Positions 46,922-58,086 are shown, counted from the first letter of the stretch. The stretch: 64,000 nt of DNA from Pratylenchus scribneri (GCA_030063045.1 JAQSEB010000001.1:3658001-3722000); one strand, 5' to 3'. Numbers and translations: made by a program. The notes: generated by a model from the letters alone, not told the origin.

Positions 46922-48880
46922 TGTTACAGGCAATACTGATTATCAGGCAAAACTAATTATGCCTAGGCAAAACTGATTATGCCTGAAAATCAGGCATAAC
47001 TGATTATGCCTAGGCAAAACTGATTATGCCTAGTCAAAACTGATTATGCCTAGGCAAAACTGATTATGCCTAGGCAAAATTGGATTAAGATGAAAACAAG
47101 GTGGATATTGGGGGATTAAGGTGGATATTGGGGGATTAAGGTGGATATTGGGGGATTAAGGTGGATATTGGGGGATTAAGGTGGATATTGGGGGATTAAG
47201 GTGGATATAGGGGGATTAAGGTGGATATTGGGGGATTGAGGTGGATATAGGGGGATTAAGGTGGATATAGGGGGATTAAGGTGGATATTGGGGGATTAAG
47301 GTGGATATTGGGGGAATAAGCCCTGGAATAGATGGGAAATGGTCCGGAAGGCCACTGGAAGATAGGGAAACTGCAAGAAAGGCCGGGAGAGTTCATGGGA
47401 TTAAGCCGGATATAGGGGGATTATGGTGGATATTGGGGGATTGAGGTGGATATAGGGGGATTAAGGTGGATATAGGGGGATTAAGGTGGATATTGGGGGA
47501 TTAAGGTGGATATTGGGGGAATAAGCCCTGGAATAGATGGGAAATGGTCCGGAAGGCCACTGGAAGATAGGGAAACTGCAAGAAAGGCCGGGAGAGTTCA
47601 TGGGATTAAGCCGGATATAGGGGGATTATGGTGGATATAGAGGGATTAAGCCCAGAATAGATGCTAAATGCCTCAGAAGGCCATTGGAAGATCGGGGAAG
47701 TGTAACAGAGGACCGGAGATAGCGCGGGATTAAGGAGGATTTAGGTAGAATAAGCCGGGTTAAGCCTAGCTAGGGGCTAGGGATTAGGGTTATGGGTTCG
47801 GAGCATAGGAATCTCGCGAAGCCGGAAGCAAAACAGCCTAAACCAGGACTCGCGACCTTCCATTTAGGGGTTTAATCCCCCCTTAATCCCCCTTAATCCT
47901 TCTTAATCCCCCTATATCCACCTTAATCCCCCAATATACACCTTAATCCCCCAACATCCACCTTAATCCCCCAATATCCACCTTAATCCCCCAATATCCA
48001 CCTTAATCCCCCAATATCCACTTTAATCCCCCAATATCCACCTTAATCCCCCAATATCCACCTTAATCCCCCAATATCCACCTTAATCCCCCAATATCCA
48101 CTTTAATCCCCCAATATCCACCTTAATCCCCCTATATCCACCTTAATCCCCCAATATCCACCTTAATCCCCCAATATCCACCTTAATCCCCCAATATCCA
48201 CCTTAATCCCCCAATATCCACTTTAATCCCCCAATATCCACCTTAATCCCCCAATATCCACCTTAATCCCCCAATATCCACCTTAATCCCCCAATATCCA
48301 CTTTAATCCCCCAATATCCACCTTAATCCCCCTATATCCACCTTAATCCCCCAATATCCACCTTAATCCCCCAATATCCACCTTAATCCCCCAATATCCA
48401 CCTTAATCCCCCAATATCCACCTTAATCCCCCAATATCCACCTTAATCCCCCAATATCCACTTTAATCCCCCAATATCCACCTTAATCCCCCAATATCCA
48501 CCTTAATCCCCCTATATCCACCTTAATCCCCCAATATCCACCTTAATCCCCCAATATCCACCTTAATCCCCCAATATCCACTTTAATCCCCCAATATCCA
48601 CCTTAATCCCCCAATATCCACCTTAATCCCCCTATATCCACCTTGTTTTCATCTTAATCCAATTTTGCCTAGGCATAATCAGTTTTGCCTAGGCATAATC
48701 AGTTTTGACTAGGCATAATCATTTTTGCCTAGGCATAATCAGTTTTGCCTAGGCATAATCAGTTTTGACTAGGCATAATCAGTTTTGCCTAGGCATAATC
48801 AGTTATGCCTGATTTTCAGGCATAATCAGTTTTGCCTAGGCATAATCAGTTTTGCCTGATAATCAGTATTGCCTGTAACA
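46922..48880. mobile_element. Foldback element with long inverted repeats made of 20-bp tandem units
   Basis: Both ends read TGTTACAGGCAATACTGATT inward. The outer arms (46922-47088 and about 48655-48880) consist of a 20-bp unit GCCTAGGCAAAACTGATTAT repeated in opposite orientation. Inside them the left arm has a second 20-bp unit GGTGGATATTGGGGGATTAA and the right arm its complement in more than 35 copies, so the whole element folds on itself. The asymmetric centre (47325-47880) holds a 70-90-bp block (CCCTGGAATAGATGGGAAAT and on) present twice, then a unique GC-rich stretch. No ORF. Flanks show TATA on both sides, too AT-rich to prove a target duplication. Confidence 0.85.
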
Positions 48881-49627
48881 TATATTTATTTTTAATAAAA
48901 ATTTCACTTAAATTTATTTTAAAATATAATATAATTTTTCATAAAATAAAATTTTAAATTTCATAAATTTTCATTGTTTTCCAGTCACTATCGGCATTGA
49001 ATCAATTTCTCCCATTTTGGCTACGAATTATTTCCCATTTCCTCCATCAAAGAGGCAAAATGTGCCATCCACTTCCAAACATATCCTTCATTTTCATTGC
49101 CATGAATCCTTTTCATTTTTCTTTATAATTTTATGCATGGCAGACCGCCAATTGTAAAAACAATTAATTATTTGCAATGAATTTTATATCAAGTCAAAAA
49201 TAAAATTGTAAATATGGAAAATAATTAGGCAAAAACAATTAAATCATATTATAATTTCTTCATTCTTTGCTATCATTCACCAATTTTCATCCCATTGTTT
49301 TTAAATGTTTATGGAATGACCAACTTTTAGGTTGTTTCTCGTTTTTATTGCATGGAATTTCTCCTCCTTTCCATTCAATTTTGCCAATTTCTTCATCATT
49401 ATATGTCGTCAACAAATCCAAAGTGGCTCCAATTGTCCAACCAAATCCGTCCTAAAAATGATTTTATAAAGTAATATCATTAATATTTGTAGAAAACATC
49501 GAAAAAATAAGTAAAAATATTTATTAAAATGGGATGTTTTTTACATAAATTAAAAAATTGATTAAAGAACTGTTTAATAGAGTGATTAAATTTGAAAATT
49601 GATCCATTCAAATTTATTAAAATAATT

Positions 49628-49908
49628 TGTTACGACTCAACTTCGACGTGTTCTCCTTCCTATTTTTACTCCATTACATTTATTAATAATATTTATTTTA
49701 CGATTTAATAATGATAAAAGTGAACAAAACTAGGCGTATTTATATGGGGGGAATTCATTACAAAACGGGGGAAAATGCAATTGAGAATTACATCAAGAAT
49801 TTGGAGGGAAATGGCCGTTGTGCAAGTGAGTTGGGCGAATATGGGCTGCAGGGCATTTGGTCGCAAATTGGTCCAATTGATGGATGAGTCTGGGCCAATA
49901 TTATTACA
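49628..49908 (-). repeat. 3' LTR
   Basis: 281 bp, TG...CA ends, same sequence as 59756-60036 by eye. Left neighbour is the target duplication TAATT. Confidence 0.95.
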
Positions 49909-50155
49909 GTCTCCGGGGGTAGGGATTTTGCCGGCCCGGCAAAGACAAAACAAAAAAGATGATGCTGACAACGGCACAAAAATGGATGACGACCCGACCG
50001 AAGAATGGGGAGAGAAGTGGACATAAGCAAATTTGATTTTCAGCAAATGTGCCAGTGATTTCGCCGGGTACATCGAATTGATTTTTTTTGTGATTTTGAT
50101 GTTGTTGGAGCAGCAGTGATGGGTGAATAGTCGATTGTTGTTTGGCCAATCCTCC

Positions 50156-50174
50156 GGGGGGGGGGGGGGGGGGG
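50156..50174. repeat. Poly-G tract of 19 bases
   Basis: An uninterrupted G run on the plus strand (C run in the element's sense strand) between the gag-pol stop and the 3' LTR, followed by GGAGGGGGGAGGGGG. Could be a length-variable sequencing hazard or a structured 3' region. Confidence 0.8.
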
Positions 50175-50223
50175 AGAATTTATGACAATATGGAGGGGGG
50201 AGGGGGATATCAATTTTCATCTT

Positions 50224-53200
50224 TCATTCATCTCTGATTCTTTTGGGAATTGGTGGCCGTGTCAACATTCTTCTGCTTTTCAACTGGTCTGAATGCATCC
50301 GGTGGATGGTTCCATTTTCATCAACTACTTCGTACATGGCATTCCCAATTTCTTTCACGACAGTGCCTTCTTTCCATTTTTGTTTTTCCCCGTAAATACG
50401 GAACCAAATCAGCTCATTATTTTCAAATTTTGGTTTATCTTTCACATGTGCATCATAATTAATTTTTTGTTTTTCTCGCACATTTTCTAACCTTCTATTA
50501 ATATTTTCATTCAATAATATTATTTCAATTTCTGATCTCAAATTTCTTTTCAGAAAGAGTTTTGCCGGAGTCTCTCCCGTTGAGCTATGGGGAGTGTTTC
50601 TGTAATCTTGTAAAAATATGCGGACAATATCTTTGAATAATTTTTTTGTTGGATTTCCAGTTCCAATCATTTTTATTATTCCTTCTTTTGCGGTCCGAAC
50701 GAATCGTTCCGCGAGTCCATTTGACTTTGGATTATAGGGAGGACTTCGTTTATGGATAATTCCTCTTTTTTCGAAATATTCTTCAATTTCTGAGGAAATT
50801 AAAGATGGTCCATTGTCAGAAACCAAATACATTGGGAAACCAAAAATGGAAAAAATTTCATCCAATGCCTCAATTGTGGCTTCTGATGTGATTTTGTTCA
50901 TCACTTTAATAAAAGGGAATTTTGAGAATGCATCTACAACGACTAGGAATGTGATGCCAATGAATGGTCCGGCAAAGTCGATGTGAATGCGCTTCCAGGG
51001 TCCGTCCGCGGGATCCCACTGGGTTAGTGGCATCTTTGGTGTGCTAGGACCGAATTTGTTGCATGTTTCACAACTTTTAATAAAGTTTTCAATGTCTCGG
51101 TCAATATTAGGCCAGTACACAAGGTTTCTGGCTTTTGCACGTGTCTTACTAATTCCAAAGTGTGTTCGGTGGAGGATTTGTAATATTTCTTCTCTTATAT
51201 TTTGTGGGATAATTATTCTATTTTGATATTCCAATATACCATTTTCTTCTGTAATTTCTGTTTTGATGGTTTGATATGCTTTAATTTCAGTATCTTCTGA
51301 ATCTTTCCATTCATTATTTACAAATTTCAAAATTTTTGCCAATATTTTATCTTTCTTTGTTTCTTCTCTAATTAATTCACGACATATTTGATTTTTGGTC
51401 GCGATTTCATAAATTTTTAAATTATTATTAGTATTATTATATTCCAGGAATAATGGTAAAACATGTGAATGTGTTTCTTTATCCCAACATTTATTATTTA
51501 TTTCGGTTCTGAGACCTAATTCTTCAAATTTATATAATGATTGGAAACCGAGTATAATTTTATCATATCCTTCAGTTATTACTGCTTCAAATGGTTTTGA
51601 TAGCCATTGTGTTGCTGGATTCATTATTATCATTTTCACACATTCAATTTTGTTACCACAATAATTTGTTTTACTGTATATGTTCATATCTTTGGCAAAC
51701 GTTAATGGGCATACTGCATCCATTTCTTCTAGATTCCAGTTTATGCACGCGTTTGTTTTTATACCATTCCAATTAATATCCATGCTTTTAATGAATCCGC
51801 ATGCATTTATTTTTGCTGGAAACCTGCTCAGGTGGTCGCAAAAAGTGTTACTTTTGCCTGAGCGGTGTACGAACTTTAGGTCAAAATTTTGCACTATTAA
51901 TTGGAATTTGGCCAATCGGCCTTTCGATTCTTTTTTATTCAGAATCGAACAGAGAGCAGAATTATCTGTTCTCACGATTGTTTGACCTGAACCTTCTAAA
52001 TAAGGTTCGTACTGTTTTAAAGCTTCGACCAGTGCCAAGGCTTCTAATTCAGTCGAATGATAATTTTTCTCATGCTTTCCTAATATTCTTGACCAGTATG
52101 AGACGGGATGTTCCTTTCCATCGTCTCCTTCTTGCATTAAGCATGCCGCCAGTGCTGTGGCAGAGGCATCTGTCTCTACAATAAATTGTTTACCCCATTT
52201 AGGGGATTGCAGTATTGGTGCTGTGGTCAACTTTTCTATTATTGTTTGGAAAGCTTTTTCATGAATGTCATTCCATTCAATTTTTTCTCCTTTCAACAAT
52301 TCATATAGCGGTTTAACAATGTCCGCAAATTTCCAAATAAATCGGCGAAAATATGAAACACAACCGATGAACGATCTCAATTCGGTCATTGTTTTCGGCT
52401 GTTTAAAATTTTTGACGGTACTTATATTTTTGGGGTCTGGACGAATTCCTCTTTCACTTATTAAATATCCAAGATATTTTATTTCTTTGAGTCCCCAGCG
52501 GCATTTGCCCATGTGGAGGGTCATCCCATTTTTAATTACAACTTTCAAAAATTCATCAATGTCTTTCAAATGCTGCCATTCATTATCAGAGCAAATAACA
52601 ATATCATCAAGGTAAACAAGAATTTGGCAGCTGCATTGCTTAGCCAAATCATTCATTATGCGTGAAAATGTGGCAGGTGCCGATTTTAGACCGAATGGCA
52701 ATCTCGTATATTCAAATAGGCCCCAAATTGTGGCAAATGCGGTTTTTTCAATGTCTTTAGGGTCCATTTTACATTGGTAGTACCCTTGCCGCATATCGAG
52801 GGATGTATAAAATTTCTTCCCTCCAGCGATGTCTAGTACATCGTCTATAAGGGGCAAAATGTATGTTTCCGGAATTGTAATCGCATTCAATCTGCGATAA
52901 TCGATGGCCATTCGGAAAGAGCCATCTTTTTTCCTTACAAGAACAATAGGGGCCGAAAATGGGCTAGTTGAAGGCCTGATTATCCCTTGTTTTAATAAAT
53001 CATTTAATTGTCGTTCGACTTCTGGTCGAAGGGCTAGGGGTGTACGGTAAGGCCTTTGTTGTGGCGGTGCTGAATCCGCCTTCAGATTTATTTTGTGCAT
53101 TATTGGTCCTTTATATGTGCCTATTTTACCATTCTGAGTAAAGGCATTCTTGTTTTTGTTTATAATTTTCACTAATTCTTTTCTTGCTTTACTGCTTAAA

Positions 53201-56200
53201 TTGCACTCTTCTAGATTTAATTCTTCCAATTTATTGCCTTCCGAAGATGGATAGTTTATATCAGGAAAGAATTTTTCCCAATTTTCTTCCTCTTTCTTTC
53301 TTTTTTGGCTGGGTAATTCGCCTTTTGCGGATGTATTATTTATGCGAAAAATGGGTTTTGGAACAAACTTATCGTCTAATAATTCTAATTTGGCAATGTT
53401 TGATCCTGCATAAATTTTTATTGCTTTATTTCCGGCATTCAAAATTCTGATTGGTATTTGTTGTGAACTTCCTGGGCTAACTATTGTTTTACCGATGACT
53501 AAATTATCATATTTTCTATTGGCATCTGATACAATAAAATTCATCTCTGGTGAAAATCTGGCATCAGTATATGCAATGATGGCATTGTCCGATCTCGGTT
53601 CCAAAATAATATCTTTGTGTGTGTGTACTTTGTATTCTTTTTCGATTTCATATTCTAAACTGGCAATCATTGGCACGTTTTGCCCTTTAAATTCGACTTG
53701 TTTGTCGTTGAAATTTAACCGAATATCATCGGTAAAGTCAGAGCCGAGTAAAAGCGGAGCTGGACAGTCTTTGTCTTCCGATACGAGGATCGGGTAATCA
53801 ACGGTATAGTCTCCGAATTTTATTTTAACCATTGCGGAGCCGATAAAATTGATTGGCGTACTATTAGCCGCTGCTCCTTGGGGAATATCATTGTGATTTA
53901 ATTTTAAATTTAAAAGTTCGGCAATAGAGGATCTGCAGTAAGTAATTTGCGATCCAGGGTCAATTAGTGTTCTTATTCCCCTGCCATTTAATTTTACTCT
54001 AATAAAGGCGTGTTTTCCCCGGTTCCATGAAACTGAGTATATTTTCGGTACATATGTTAGCATTGGAATCGATTCGAATGATTCTCTTGGTGCTGTGGGG
54101 GAAACGGCTGCTACTGTAATGGCCTTACTTTTATTCGATTTTGGCCGGCAGTCCCAAATAATTTGCCAAATTGGTGCCCAAAATGGGTAAGTATAAACTA
54201 ATCCAACAATTGTGGCACCAAAAACAATCACGCATAATCCGATTAATATTGCCAATTTGTATTCAGCAGGTATGAATGATAAAATACTATTTAAAATTCC
54301 AGCTTTGCCACTTTCAATGAATTCATTTGTTTTATTCGCAACTTCTTTACCAACATTTACGAGTGTTTCCACTGTATCAGCTGCGAATGCACCAAAATTA
54401 TCCACAAATTGGGATGTATTGGTAAAATGAGTTGCTTTTGGAATGTTAGCCAACTTTTCATTTATTCTCTTGGTGTATGCTTCCAACATTGTAACTGAGG
54501 TAGCAATTCGGTGGAGGTCCGAATTAAAGATTGAGGCGGCCCGAAATTTAATTAATTTTTGTTTTGATTGGAAGATTAAATCTTTATTTGCATTCGAAAC
54601 TTGAGCTATACCCCTATCTGTCTTCCACTCTCCATTTGAATCCTTAAATGCAGGTACCGGTTTATCCGAGCAACTAATATTCGGTGAGTGTAACGACAGC
54701 TCATCGGTACCCGGAATTATAAAAAGTGTCATGTTATGGATTCGGACAGGCGTGTATTGGAAACAAGTTTTTCCCAATGTATGAGACCAATAAATTTTTC
54801 CAGGGGTGACAATTGTGCAGGGAGCGATCAATAACGCTTCACCATTGTGAATTGCCGTTATGTCATTTCTGTTCAGCCAAAGCTGTACTCCCTCTTTTGG
54901 GTTCAGCCTTATAATTGTTTTGATTATATTTATTTGAAAATTATGGAGTCGGCAGATTTCGCTCCAAAGTTTTTTGAAGTTAAATTTCATTTCATCATTG
55001 TTTTTGGCTGCCATGTATTGTAATTTGGTATTTATATTATTGTTTTCTTGTCCATATGTTAATTCACGGGCTTTTATTGCTCTAGTTTCATTCTTAATTT
55101 TATTTTCAATATATTTATGTGTGCTTACTTGCCATTGCTTTATTTTTTCTTCCACAATTTTAAAATATTCGTTAAAAATTTCTTCATTTTTAACTGAAGC
55201 CATAGGCGTGTTAGTTTGAATATTTCGGTTTACATTATTCGTAATATTATTATTATTTATATGAGTTGTCGCCTTTGTACTCGTTACTGTATTCGTATTA
55301 TATGTTTGTTTAATTGTACTAGTGGTGGATTGACTTTGCATCGTAATTATGGCTGTGGTACTAGTTCGCCTTGTTGTGCTTGTGGGACGTGTTGTGGTAC
55401 TACTTGGCTTTTTAGTTGTACTAGTAAGTTGTGATAAGCTAGCTGAAGGAGAGGGAGTTCGTCTTGAAGTGGGAGGTGGGGGAGTCCTCCAGGGTCTACT
55501 TGTTGTTGTACCCGTACCCCTTTTGACCACTCTTTTTCCCTCTTCAATTTTTATTATAACATCATTCTCCATTAAAATTGATCCTTTTGGTACGCATTTT
55601 GCTTCAGGCTCTGAAATATTGCCTTCTGCCTTTATAAATGCGGCAGTGACTTCCTCAATGAGGATATAGTTTGTGTATTGTAATGCCTGGAATCTACCCG
55701 CGCTTGCATAAGTACAAAATGTTGTACTGTTAGGAAATGGCCAAACAATTGTGGCTTCTTCAAATGTACAATTTCCTACTGTGGGATTACATTTGGACAT
55801 CTCTTCTAGTGTGCTGACCAAGCTTTGGCCATCAATTGATCCCACTGTACCAATTTGGAGCTTATAAACCGTTGCGTTTACGCATTCGGTATTCCAGAAC
55901 ATATATGGAGGGGAAATGGTTTCTTTTTCTGTTTCCCATAAATCTTCATTTCTTTGGATCAATTTTGTACCATTTAATATTGTGCCGGTATTGGCCATTT
56001 GCCAGCAATCTTCGGCATTAATGGACTCATTTAATTCGCGCTTCCAATCATCTACTTGTACCCAAAAAATTCTTTTATAACAATATTGGGTTATCATTTT
56101 TAAGCATTTGAAAGCGGGTATCATAGTGGGAGCTGTTCTAGGCACAAAGATTTCGATATCGATTTGCTCCACTTTTTCTTCATCATTTAAATTCATTTCG

Positions 56201-57429
56201 CATTGTTGCGTTTGTGGCCACTCAATCAAATAGCCTACTCGGGGCTGAGGGCAAATTTTATATGATTTATCACTTTGGCCATTAGCTGACAAAATAAACA
56301 TGGCCATAATTAGCATTAAAGTCGGAAAAAGTGTTTCCGATACTGTAGCGGCATTAATCGAATAGCCACCTTTCTTTTTGCCCTTATATTCGTTCCTTTT
56401 AGGCCCATTGTTTGAATTATTTTGGTTAAAATTTGGGCGGAAATTGTTTGAATTTGACCGATTATAATTATTCTTTGGCCTATAATTATTTGAATTTGGC
56501 CTAAAATTGGAACTCGATTGGTAATTATTATTGTTATTCGGCCTATAGTTATTATTTTGTCCATAATTATTTGATCGTTTTTTCCAAAATCGATTGAAAG
56601 GCTTAAATCGATTAAATCCTCGACTTGGGTTTTGGCGCTCTATGTAATTAATGTCTATTTTATTGTTCAGCTTTTTAATTTCTTCATTTAGCTGTTCTAT
56701 ATCTTTACTTTGTTTATTTGCGTTAGTTACGCGCTGTATTATGTTTAATTCTTGATTTGCCACTTTTATTGCTTCGGACAAATCTGGGGGATTTCGGCGC
56801 ATTACTTGTGTTTGTAAATCTTCGCGCAGGCCATTAATGAAATAATCCGTGGCCATTTGGTCTCGCTGGACTGCATTGTACCCATTCGCTTGTGGGTATG
56901 CGCGGGCTACTAATTCGCGAATTTTTATGCCAAATTCGAGTGGCGATTCACTTCCCTGCTTTAATTCCATCAGCTTTCTGCGCTGGAAGCCGAGGTCATT
57001 GCTTCGGGCAAGCATTTGCGCTAGTCGATCGACTAAAAGTTGCCAATTGGTTTTGGTCACGTTGTCGTCGATCGACTCGTAAGCTGCCCATGCATCATTT
57101 TCTAGGCAGTAAGGCAAAATACGGCAACACTTGGCTTCATCGAAGCCCATCACGTTGCCGCATTTATTAAATTCCTTGATAAACTCGGGAAAATCCCGTT
57201 CGTCTAATCTGCCTTTGTATTTTGGGAGCGGAATTTGTGGGTTAGCCACTCCTAATTTTAGCTTATTTAATTGGCGATTGATATTCGCGATTTCCTGATC
57301 AACATTCATTTTATTATTTTTCTCTTTATTATTATTATTATTTAATATCTCTTTGTTTAATTTTTTATTTATTCTTTCCAAATTCAATGATTTATTATTA
57401 TTAATCGTTTCCTTCTCAAAATTGCGCAA
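50224..57429 (-). CDS. Single-frame gag - envelope-like - protease/RT/RNase H/integrase polyprotein
   Basis: One uninterrupted frame of 2401 codons. Order: capsid-type gag (about 60-240) and an Asn/Arg-rich basic tract (about 280-350) replacing the usual CCHC zinc knuckle; a hydrophobic signal-like segment (about 365-383); a Cys-rich ectodomain with many N-x-S/T sites; a basic RVVKRG site (about 632); a Ser/Thr/Pro-rich mucin-like tract (about 637-705); a helical second part; a membrane span LAILIGLCVIVFGATIVGLV (about 1055); then protease LIDPGS (about 1153), reverse transcriptase with VYLDDIV (about 1603), RNase H ETDAS (about 1750), and integrase with HHCC finger (about 2090-2130) and HIDFAG, SDNGPS, NGLAERF triad. 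Gag, protease, RT, RNase H and integrase are intact. An envelope-like protein between gag and protease in one frame is unusual, since envelope genes normally follow pol. The start may be the second Met (57309). Confidence 0.95.
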   Translation of the reverse strand: MRNFEKETINNNKSLNLERINKKLNKEILNNNNNKEKNNKMNVDQEIANINRQLNKLKLGVANPQIPLPKYKGRLDERDFPEFIKEFNKCGNVMGFDEAKCCRILPYCLENDAWAAYESIDDNVTKTNWQLLVDRLAQMLARSNDLGFQRRKLMELKQGSESPLEFGIKIRELVARAYPQANGYNAVQRDQMATDYFINGLREDLQTQVMRRNPPDLSEAIKVANQELNIIQRVTNANKQSKDIEQLNEEIKKLNNKIDINYIERQNPSRGFNRFKPFNRFWKKRSNNYGQNNNYRPNNNNNYQSSSNFRPNSNNYRPKNNYNRSNSNNFRPNFNQNNSNNGPKRNEYKGKKKGGYSINAATVSETLFPTLMLIMAMFILSANGQSDKSYKICPQPRVGYLIEWPQTQQCEMNLNDEEKVEQIDIEIFVPRTAPTMIPAFKCLKMITQYCYKRIFWVQVDDWKRELNESINAEDCWQMANTGTILNGTKLIQRNEDLWETEKETISPPYMFWNTECVNATVYKLQIGTVGSIDGQSLVSTLEEMSKCNPTVGNCTFEEATIVWPFPNSTTFCTYASAGRFQALQYTNYILIEEVTAAFIKAEGNISEPEAKCVPKGSILMENDVIIKIEEGKRVVKRGTGTTTSRPWRTPPPPTSRRTPSPSASLSQLTSTTKKPSSTTTRPTSTTRRTSTTAIITMQSQSTTSTIKQTYNTNTVTSTKATTHINNNNITNNVNRNIQTNTPMASVKNEEIFNEYFKIVEEKIKQWQVSTHKYIENKIKNETRAIKARELTYGQENNNINTKLQYMAAKNNDEMKFNFKKLWSEICRLHNFQINIIKTIIRLNPKEGVQLWLNRNDITAIHNGEALLIAPCTIVTPGKIYWSHTLGKTCFQYTPVRIHNMTLFIIPGTDELSLHSPNISCSDKPVPAFKDSNGEWKTDRGIAQVSNANKDLIFQSKQKLIKFRAASIFNSDLHRIATSVTMLEAYTKRINEKLANIPKATHFTNTSQFVDNFGAFAADTVETLVNVGKEVANKTNEFIESGKAGILNSILSFIPAEYKLAILIGLCVIVFGATIVGLVYTYPFWAPIWQIIWDCRPKSNKSKAITVAAVSPTAPRESFESIPMLTYVPKIYSVSWNRGKHAFIRVKLNGRGIRTLIDPGSQITYCRSSIAELLNLKLNHNDIPQGAAANSTPINFIGSAMVKIKFGDYTVDYPILVSEDKDCPAPLLLGSDFTDDIRLNFNDKQVEFKGQNVPMIASLEYEIEKEYKVHTHKDIILEPRSDNAIIAYTDARFSPEMNFIVSDANRKYDNLVIGKTIVSPGSSQQIPIRILNAGNKAIKIYAGSNIAKLELLDDKFVPKPIFRINNTSAKGELPSQKRKKEEENWEKFFPDINYPSSEGNKLEELNLEECNLSSKARKELVKIINKNKNAFTQNGKIGTYKGPIMHKINLKADSAPPQQRPYRTPLALRPEVERQLNDLLKQGIIRPSTSPFSAPIVLVRKKDGSFRMAIDYRRLNAITIPETYILPLIDDVLDIAGGKKFYTSLDMRQGYYQCKMDPKDIEKTAFATIWGLFEYTRLPFGLKSAPATFSRIMNDLAKQCSCQILVYLDDIVICSDNEWQHLKDIDEFLKVVIKNGMTLHMGKCRWGLKEIKYLGYLISERGIRPDPKNISTVKNFKQPKTMTELRSFIGCVSYFRRFIWKFADIVKPLYELLKGEKIEWNDIHEKAFQTIIEKLTTAPILQSPKWGKQFIVETDASATALAACLMQEGDDGKEHPVSYWSRILGKHEKNYHSTELEALALVEALKQYEPYLEGSGQTIVRTDNSALCSILNKKESKGRLAKFQLIVQNFDLKFVHRSGKSNTFCDHLSRFPAKINACGFIKSMDINWNGIKTNACINWNLEEMDAVCPLTFAKDMNIYSKTNYCGNKIECVKMIIMNPATQWLSKPFEAVITEGYDKIILGFQSLYKFEELGLRTEINNKCWDKETHSHVLPLFLEYNNTNNNLKIYEIATKNQICRELIREETKKDKILAKILKFVNNEWKDSEDTEIKAYQTIKTEITEENGILEYQNRIIIPQNIREEILQILHRTHFGISKTRAKARNLVYWPNIDRDIENFIKSCETCNKFGPSTPKMPLTQWDPADGPWKRIHIDFAGPFIGITFLVVVDAFSKFPFIKVMNKITSEATIEALDEIFSIFGFPMYLVSDNGPSLISSEIEEYFEKRGIIHKRSPPYNPKSNGLAERFVRTAKEGIIKMIGTGNPTKKLFKDIVRIFLQDYRNTPHSSTGETPAKLFLKRNLRSEIEIILLNENINRRLENVREKQKINYDAHVKDKPKFENNELIWFRIYGEKQKWKEGTVVKEIGNAMYEVVDENGTIHRMHSDQLKSRRMLTRPPIPKRIRDE

Positions 57430-57673
57430 AAATGCACGCCACTCTCTTTCCGAAGGAATTTTTGGTTTTAGAAAGGCTTTGTTAAGTTTTTTGCAGCGTT
57501 TTTTTCACGCTTTTCTTTCACGATTTTTTTCCTTTGTTCTCTTCACACAATTTGCTTTTCTCCTTTGTTCCTTGTTTGCTCGATGTGTTTTTTTTTGATG
57601 AAAAAGAAGTTTGATGGATTGGGTTAGGGTTAGAAATTTGTTTGAATTTAGCTGAAACAATAGGGGAATTGAG

Positions 57674-57681
57674 TATAAAAG
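57674..57681 (+). promoter_or_regulatory. TATA box for the antisense unit inside the element
   Basis: TATAAAAG on the plus strand, about 75 bases upstream of the ATG of the RGG-box ORF and pointing away from gag. A perfect TATA match in a compact position suggests the antisense genes have their own promoter. Confidence 0.5.
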
Positions 57682-57747
57682 TTGATTGGAGAATGATCAA
57701 ATTAAAACATTTTCAAAATTATCAAAAAATATTTTTGCTGCTTCCCA

Positions 57748-58086
57748 ATGGCAACTTCAAATTCCACTTCCTCAAGTGTCAATGGCGATGTCAAACCATC
57801 GGCTAAGCCGTCAACCAAAAAGGCTGAAGACGACTATACAACAAAGGCAATGCTCAACGCTATGAGCGAAGCATTGGAGAATAATTTCCATCATTTGAAT
57901 GGTCGTCTTGACGAGATCGCTGCCAAATTGGATGCATTGCCCCCGGCCGCATCATCATCGGCACCACCACAACCGGCCCAAATTGTTTTTCAGGCACCGG
58001 GTTTTAAGCCGTTCAAACGAGGTCGTGGTGGTGGCGGCGGGCGAGGCAGCTATTATGGCGGCGGCCGTGGTTTTCCTCGCCTTTGA
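57748..58086 (+). CDS. Antisense ORF in the retrotransposon: coiled-coil, RGG-box protein
   Basis: 112 residues on the strand opposite to gag-pol, between gag and the 5' LTR. The N-terminus is Ser/Lys-rich. Residues about 30-65 form an amphipathic helix (LNAMSEALENNFHHLNGRLD, then EIAAKLDALPP), followed by an Ala/Ser/Pro linker and a Gly/Arg C-terminus (FKRGRGGGGGRGSYYGGGRG) of the RNA-binding RGG type. Codon use is strikingly GC-richer than nearby host DNA. No intron is needed. The product could bind RNA or nucleocapsid; the function is unknown. It could also be the first exon of a longer antisense transcript that includes the gene at 58546-59454. Confidence 0.65.
   Translation: MATSNSTSSSVNGDVKPSAKPSTKKAEDDYTTKAMLNAMSEALENNFHHLNGRLDEIAAKLDALPPAASSSAPPQPAQIVFQAPGFKPFKRGRGGGGGRGSYYGGGRGFPRL

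Noticed and set aside
47750..47830. Telomere-like GGGTTA/TAGGGTT repeats
   Set aside because: Only one or two loose matches in the centre of the foldback element, not a tandem array.
49909..49930. Polypurine tract next to the 3' LTR
   Set aside because: On the element's sense strand the bases beside the LTR are CTACCCCCGGAGAC, not purine-rich; no tract could be claimed.
49705..50220. Minus-strand ORF of 171 codons after the retrotransposon polyprotein
   Set aside because: It runs through the poly-C tract and into the LTR, with low-complexity Pro/Ser content; no sign of a real gene.
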